From IMG/VR virus record IMGVR_UViG_3300007640_000217, positions 1 to 25,341 of that record: a stretch of DNA of 25,341 bases. One strand, 5' to 3'. The notes under the pieces are model-generated. The model searched no databases and had not been told where the DNA came from. It saw only the letters and a list, made by a program, of their open reading frames with translations. Made by a program: the position numbers and the translations under genes. The DNA is from a virus. Of this stretch, positions 21,020 to 25,341 are shown in pieces. The first letter of the stretch is position 1. Each line of letters starts with the position of its first letter.

Positions 21020-23119
21020 ATGAATATCATAGAGCAGACAGAAGCACTCAAAGACCTTCCCGATCAAAGATTAATGCAAGAGATGCAGGCACCCACAGGG
21101 TTTGCACCTCAATTTCTTGTTCTTAGTGAGCTTAAACGCCGCAAAAGAATGCGTGATGAGTATCAGCGTCAGCAATCTGCTGACATGAAGACGGTTGCCG
21201 AAGAGACTATTACTGCAGCAGGTTTACCACAGGGTGGCATCATGCAAATGTCACGGGCAATGAACCCAAATAGTTCAATTGCACAAAACACTGGAATGGA
21301 CCAGGCACCTCAAATGCAGCCCACTAGAATGGCTGATGGTGGTGTGGTTCGCATGTTCGATGGTGGTGTTTCTGGCGGCACTATGTCTGCTATTGCAAAC
21401 CTTAAAGCAAATTATCCTGATGTATACAGGTCGGCAGTTGAGCAGGGCATTGTTGAAGAAATAGCAGGGTACATGCAAAATGTTGCTCAAGATGTGCCGT
21501 ATGGCCTTGATGCTTTTGAAGATCCACGTAGCTTTGATTTTCTGAAAAGCATGTTTACTGACCCATCTAATCGTGTCGTAACTGAGAAACAGCGTGAAAT
21601 AGAAGAAAGCCAACCAGAAAGAGCATTACAGGCAAGGATTGATTCTAGGAATGCACTAAGTAGGTATGGCGACAATGATCCTGTATTTGCAGAAGGTTCT
21701 GTGGCTGAATACCTAAGAGTTACACCAGAAGGTGGGTTCCCTAGAGCCAGTGAAGTGTATGATATTTCAGGAACTATGGTTTCTCCAGATGTTGAAGACT
21801 ATATTCCACAAATTAGTGGTGAGCAGAGCTTTGTTTTGCAGAGGCCAAAAGGCGCTATGCTTAACCAACCCTCTACAAAGGGTGGTGATAAACCTGCTGC
21901 TATAAACGAACCCTCTACAAATGCATCTACATTTACTCAACTGATTGATGTTCGTGACCCAGTACCACCATACGGTGGTTTGTATTCAGAGCGTGACCGT
22001 TTAATGGCTGCGCAAGATGCATTTACTCAGGGTATTGGTTCTCTTGGTGGTCCGCTTACACAGGATGAAGCTTATGCAGCAGCGGCTCGTCAGAGAATAG
22101 AGTCACCTATAAGTACTCAAGTTGAGCAGCCAATGCTTGTTGATCAGATGGCAACAGCAAGCATCGAAGACGAATCCCCAATGATCGCAGAGCTTGCTCG
22201 CCAAGCTGAAATCAAGCGCATGATGGAGATCAACGAAATTCCAGAGCCTTCTCCAGAAGCTGGCCCTATATCTTCTGCCTTAGTTGACCTTGGTGAGGCG
22301 GGAATTGAAGGTCTTGGAAGTTCTTTTGAAGCAGGTGTTGATGCTCTTCAGTCCTTGACAGAAGGCGGAGATGGGATGCCAGAGCCTACCCCTGCATCCG
22401 CACTGCCAGAAGGGTTTGCACTTGGTGATGGGACAACAGCAGAAGGTGCCTCGTCCTTTGGTGAGTTACTGAAATCATCTACTGACAAAGATGACACATC
22501 TACAAACCCTGCGGGAAATAAAACCACTGGCGGGCAGAAGGCTAGTGCAACCTCATCTCTTGGTGGCATCGAAGGTCGTATTGCAAAGATGCTTGAAGAT
22601 AAAGAGAAGAGCGTTCAGAGCGATAAGTGGATGGCGCTTGCTCAGGCGGGTATGGCCCTTATGTCATCAAAGGAGCCAACGCTTGCGGGTGCTATAGGTG
22701 AAGCAGGTCTTGTTGGTGTGGGTGCCTTGAAGAAAGGTAAAGCTCAGTATGAGAAAGATGTTCTTGATCTTCTAACTCTACAGCAACGTATAGATGAGCA
22801 GAGAGCACGGGCTTCTAGTAAGTCTGGGGGTCTAACCGCAAGCAATATGATTAGCCTGATGGATGATCTTCGTAGTTATAAAGGCGACATCCAAGATAGA
22901 ATTGATGCCCTTAATGATCCTACAAACTTAATGAGTGAAGAAGTGAAGGCCGCGCAGCTTCAAAGACTTCAGGCAGAATTGATGCGTACTGATATCGAGC
23001 TTGGCACTTATCGTAACGCTCTTAGTGGCGGGGGATCAAACAGAACTCCGATTGACGTAAGAGGTGGATCACAAACTCAGAGTGGTGTAGGATACAGCTT
23101 AGGCACAGCTAAACAATAA
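21020..23119 (+). CDS. Large internal virion protein
   Basis: This is a 699-residue protein. The first 50 residues carry a motif frequent at the start of marine phage internal proteins (LPDQRLMQEMQAPTGFAPQF, LVLSELKRRKRMRDEYQRQQ). Residues 108-122 have the MADGGVVRMFDGGVSGG phrase also typical of them. The middle is low-complexity, acidic and Pro-rich (450-510). The C-terminal part is helical: KWMALAQAGMALMSSKEPTL, GALKKGKAQYEKDVLDLLTL, and a coiled region to about 670. Helical periphery and disordered centre suit a protein that is unfolded through the portal. It follows the repeat protein by one base. Function is inferred. Confidence 0.62.
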   Translation: MNIIEQTEALKDLPDQRLMQEMQAPTGFAPQFLVLSELKRRKRMRDEYQRQQSADMKTVAEETITAAGLPQGGIMQMSRAMNPNSSIAQNTGMDQAPQMQPTRMADGGVVRMFDGGVSGGTMSAIANLKANYPDVYRSAVEQGIVEEIAGYMQNVAQDVPYGLDAFEDPRSFDFLKSMFTDPSNRVVTEKQREIEESQPERALQARIDSRNALSRYGDNDPVFAEGSVAEYLRVTPEGGFPRASEVYDISGTMVSPDVEDYIPQISGEQSFVLQRPKGAMLNQPSTKGGDKPAAINEPSTNASTFTQLIDVRDPVPPYGGLYSERDRLMAAQDAFTQGIGSLGGPLTQDEAYAAAARQRIESPISTQVEQPMLVDQMATASIEDESPMIAELARQAEIKRMMEINEIPEPSPEAGPISSALVDLGEAGIEGLGSSFEAGVDALQSLTEGGDGMPEPTPASALPEGFALGDGTTAEGASSFGELLKSSTDKDDTSTNPAGNKTTGGQKASATSSLGGIEGRIAKMLEDKEKSVQSDKWMALAQAGMALMSSKEPTLAGAIGEAGLVGVGALKKGKAQYEKDVLDLLTLQQRIDEQRARASSKSGGLTASNMISLMDDLRSYKGDIQDRIDALNDPTNLMSEEVKAAQLQRLQAELMRTDIELGTYRNALSGGGSNRTPIDVRGGSQTQSGVGYSLGTAKQ

Positions 23120-23130
23120 GGAGATGACTC

Positions 23131-25341
23131 TTGGGCGTTTTTCAACAAGTAGGTCAGTTCTCTGGTAATCCATATTCTTTCACTATCGCAGGTGATGCAC
23201 CGACTGAGCAGGAAGCTGCTCGTATCTCGCAGATATTAGATCAGCAAGAGTCACCTTATCGTCAGCAATATGAGTCTATGTATGGCGGTATAGCTGCTCT
23301 GCCTCAAGCCGCAGAAGAAGAGGGGCCAGACACTTCTTTTGGTAGTGCGTTTACTTCAGCGTTAGATGCTCCTCTTGAAAACTTCGCTACTACAGCGAGA
23401 CTTACTGGTTACGAGGGTCTTGCTAACTTCCTTAGTGATGCTGTTGAAACACCAGAGAATTATGAAAATGCCTCTGAGAAATTCATCAATGAGGGTGGAT
23501 TTGGTTTCAGACTTGGATACGCACCAAGAGCTTTGGTCGAGCAAGCTGGCCAGTTCGCGGGTTCATTGTTGTCTAGAGGCGCGGGTGCAGTAATAGGTGG
23601 TGCTGTAACCCTTGGTAACCCTGCAGGTGTTTTGGCGGGAGCTATAACTGGCCCCGCTTTGTTTGAGGCAGTTCAGCTTGTTGGTCCGATTGCAGAAGAA
23701 CGCGCAAGAAACAACGGCAGAGACACACCAAACAGAGATGATTGGTTGGGTGCTATAGGTAGCTCAAGTGCATCTGGTGCATTAAACGCAATCGCCCCAG
23801 GAATGGCTGGCACTTTAAGAAAACTTGTTGTTGAAGGTGGGACTGAAACGCTTCAGTCAGTAATTCAACAGACTGGTGAGACCGCAGGTACAGACAAGGG
23901 TCTTGATATCAGCTTGAAGCAAGCGGTTGGTGAGGGTGTCCTAGCGGGTGGTACTGTTGCCGCTATCTCTGGCCCCATAGACCTTGTTAAGGGCAAGCCT
24001 AAGCCTGAAGCTGACGTGCAGCTTGATGAAGATATTCTAGAAGAAGCTCAGGTAACCAGAGAAAGATTGGGGTATGCATCTACTATAAGCCAAGAAATCA
24101 CAGCAGATGCAGAGGCTAAAGCAGAAGCGGCCATACAATCTGAGACCCCTCAAGAAACATCGCAAGAACCTGCAACATTTTCTGAGGTTACAACAGAAGA
24201 AGAGTTTGCCGAAAAGACATTTAACAAGGCGCAATATGATCGCGTACTTCAGCAAATCAAAGCTGATATTGCACGAGAGAAAGCATTGAGTGTCACTGGC
24301 ATACAGCAGGGCGTAAAGAAAGATATACCTGAGACAAAGGTCAGTCAGGTTCGTGACATCATGGCAGAGCTAGAGACACGAGGATACTTGCAATCTCAGC
24401 CGCAACCTGCTGCAGTTCGTGATCGTGCTACAGGTGTTCGATATACACCCGCTCCTCAATACGCAGCCACACAGAACATCGTGCCTCAATTGAAGACACC
24501 AGATGTCGCTTATCGTCGCCAAATCGATATCGCCAATGAAGCGATAGAGAAAAACAACCGCATTATGGAAGACTTAAAACTTGATTTGGATTCCGTCCGT
24601 CAGTTTGGTCGAGACTTGCAGGGTAAGCGTACCAGTGAGGATGCTATTAACTACGAGATCACAAGACTTAGTGAGCGCAATAAGCAGTACAATGGGGTTG
24701 TCAACGAAGCACAGCAGGGGCTGCAGCGCCTTGGTCGTTTGCCGTATGTGCCTCGTGTAACGCCTGAATTCAACAGATCACAGAAGATCGAACGCAAGGT
24801 TGCAGCAGCCAAGGCTCGTAGTGTTGCGGATCAAGTGAAAGAAAAAGTTCAATCGAACAAACCTGTATTCACACCTGCCCTGACTGAGAAACAGGACAAG
24901 GTATTCAAGTCTATCCGTGGTCGCCTTGATGGCTATGGACTAAAAGATGTTCGCCTCAGTGCAGAGCAGATTGTCGATGGTGGTGAAGGTACATATAACC
25001 CAACCAACCGCATGATCAGTTTGTCTATGGGTCTATATGATCCAAAGCTATCAGAGACAGAACTGTTTGATCGTGTGGGTGAGGTTCTTGATCACGAGAC
25101 AGTTCATGCCCTGAAAGAGATGAACGTCATCAAGCCTGATGAATGGAAGGCACTGACCAATGCAGCGGCTAAGGTTAAGTACACCAAGGTAAAGGGCGGC
25201 GAAAAGCAACAGCGCAAATACACATATCTAGACAGAGCCAAGCGTTTGTATGGCGATATGGATGCAGAAATCCAGTCTGAAGAAGCCGTTGCGGAGATGT
25301 TCCGTGATTACAATTCAGGAAGATTAGACTTAAAAGGAAAG
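23131..25341 (+). CDS. Very large internal virion protein with HExxH metallopeptidase-like motif (3' truncated)
   Basis: The frame is open for 737 codons and runs off the right edge. The likely start is TTG 23131, preceded by AAGGAG at 23118-23123; it reads (M)GVFQQVGQFSGNPYSFTIAG. Residues 138-190 are Gly/Ala-rich and hydrophobic. Residues 235-242 have the EGGTETLQ phrase common in phage polyvalent proteins. Residues 290-340 are acidic/helical, and 450-520 have coiled-coil character. Residues 654-660 read DHETVHA, an HExxH zinc-peptidase motif (His655, Glu656, His659); a candidate third ligand is Glu717, Glu718 or Glu722 in QSEEAVAEMF. It resembles large ejected multi-domain proteins; peptidase activity is inferred from the motif. 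Confidence 0.75.
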   Translation, partial: MGVFQQVGQFSGNPYSFTIAGDAPTEQEAARISQILDQQESPYRQQYESMYGGIAALPQAAEEEGPDTSFGSAFTSALDAPLENFATTARLTGYEGLANFLSDAVETPENYENASEKFINEGGFGFRLGYAPRALVEQAGQFAGSLLSRGAGAVIGGAVTLGNPAGVLAGAITGPALFEAVQLVGPIAEERARNNGRDTPNRDDWLGAIGSSSASGALNAIAPGMAGTLRKLVVEGGTETLQSVIQQTGETAGTDKGLDISLKQAVGEGVLAGGTVAAISGPIDLVKGKPKPEADVQLDEDILEEAQVTRERLGYASTISQEITADAEAKAEAAIQSETPQETSQEPATFSEVTTEEEFAEKTFNKAQYDRVLQQIKADIAREKALSVTGIQQGVKKDIPETKVSQVRDIMAELETRGYLQSQPQPAAVRDRATGVRYTPAPQYAATQNIVPQLKTPDVAYRRQIDIANEAIEKNNRIMEDLKLDLDSVRQFGRDLQGKRTSEDAINYEITRLSERNKQYNGVVNEAQQGLQRLGRLPYVPRVTPEFNRSQKIERKVAAAKARSVADQVKEKVQSNKPVFTPALTEKQDKVFKSIRGRLDGYGLKDVRLSAEQIVDGGEGTYNPTNRMISLSMGLYDPKLSETELFDRVGEVLDHETVHALKEMNVIKPDEWKALTNAAAKVKYTKVKGGEKQQRKYTYLDRAKRLYGDMDAEIQSEEAVAEMFRDYNSGRLDLKGK

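Overview
The window is part of the late (virion structure, lysis, DNA ejection) region of a tailed phage. All 27 genes lie on the + strand, packed with ATGA, TAATG or few-base junctions, and no stretch over 70 bases lacks a gene. No terminase, portal, capsid or replication gene is visible. Two connector/adaptor-like proteins, a large nozzle-like protein, no tape-measure protein, and a set of very large internal proteins point to a short-tailed (podovirus-like) phage. The protein styles match phages of marine bacteria (KLDTIE-type fibre linkers, SGSFTLTGQD repeats, a GTA-type three-helix holin). An alphaproteobacterial host is plausible but unproven.

Layout: (1) 1-2937, head-to-tail connector and small virion proteins. 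(2) 2950-4656, a tail fibre with an uninterrupted 75-triplet collagen-like shaft and a self-cleaving S74 chaperone at its C-terminus. (3) 4677-9741, a modification island: a small fibre-like protein, two separate 2-oxoglutarate/Fe(II) oxygenases, a tail-assembly-chaperone-like protein, an unrecognised 272-residue protein, a three-domain enzyme (GT25 glycosyltransferase + PLOD-type glycosyltransferase + lysyl-hydroxylase-type dioxygenase) and an FkbM sugar methyltransferase. (4) 9757-13278, a repeat protein, a second fibre and a glycine-rich adhesin tip. (5) 13275-15868, nozzle-like and accessory virion proteins. (6) 15878-17623, lysis genes (membrane protein, EF-hand protein, 3TM holin, M15 endolysin). 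(7) 17667-25341, internal/ejection proteins, the last one open at the window edge and carrying an HExxH motif.

The most striking content is the combination of (2) and (3). The fibre shaft carries 14 lysines, every one in the Y position of a Gly-X-Y triplet and followed by Gly, which is the X-Lys-Gly context used by animal collagen lysyl hydroxylases. About 2.7 kb downstream is one polypeptide that joins the domain types animals use to hydroxylate collagen lysine, galactosylate it and glucosylate it. I infer a compact phage-encoded collagen hydroxylation and glycosylation pathway, possibly finished by sugar O-methylation, that decorates the phage's own fibre. The domain assignments rest on visible motifs. 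The substrate link is inference from position and site context.
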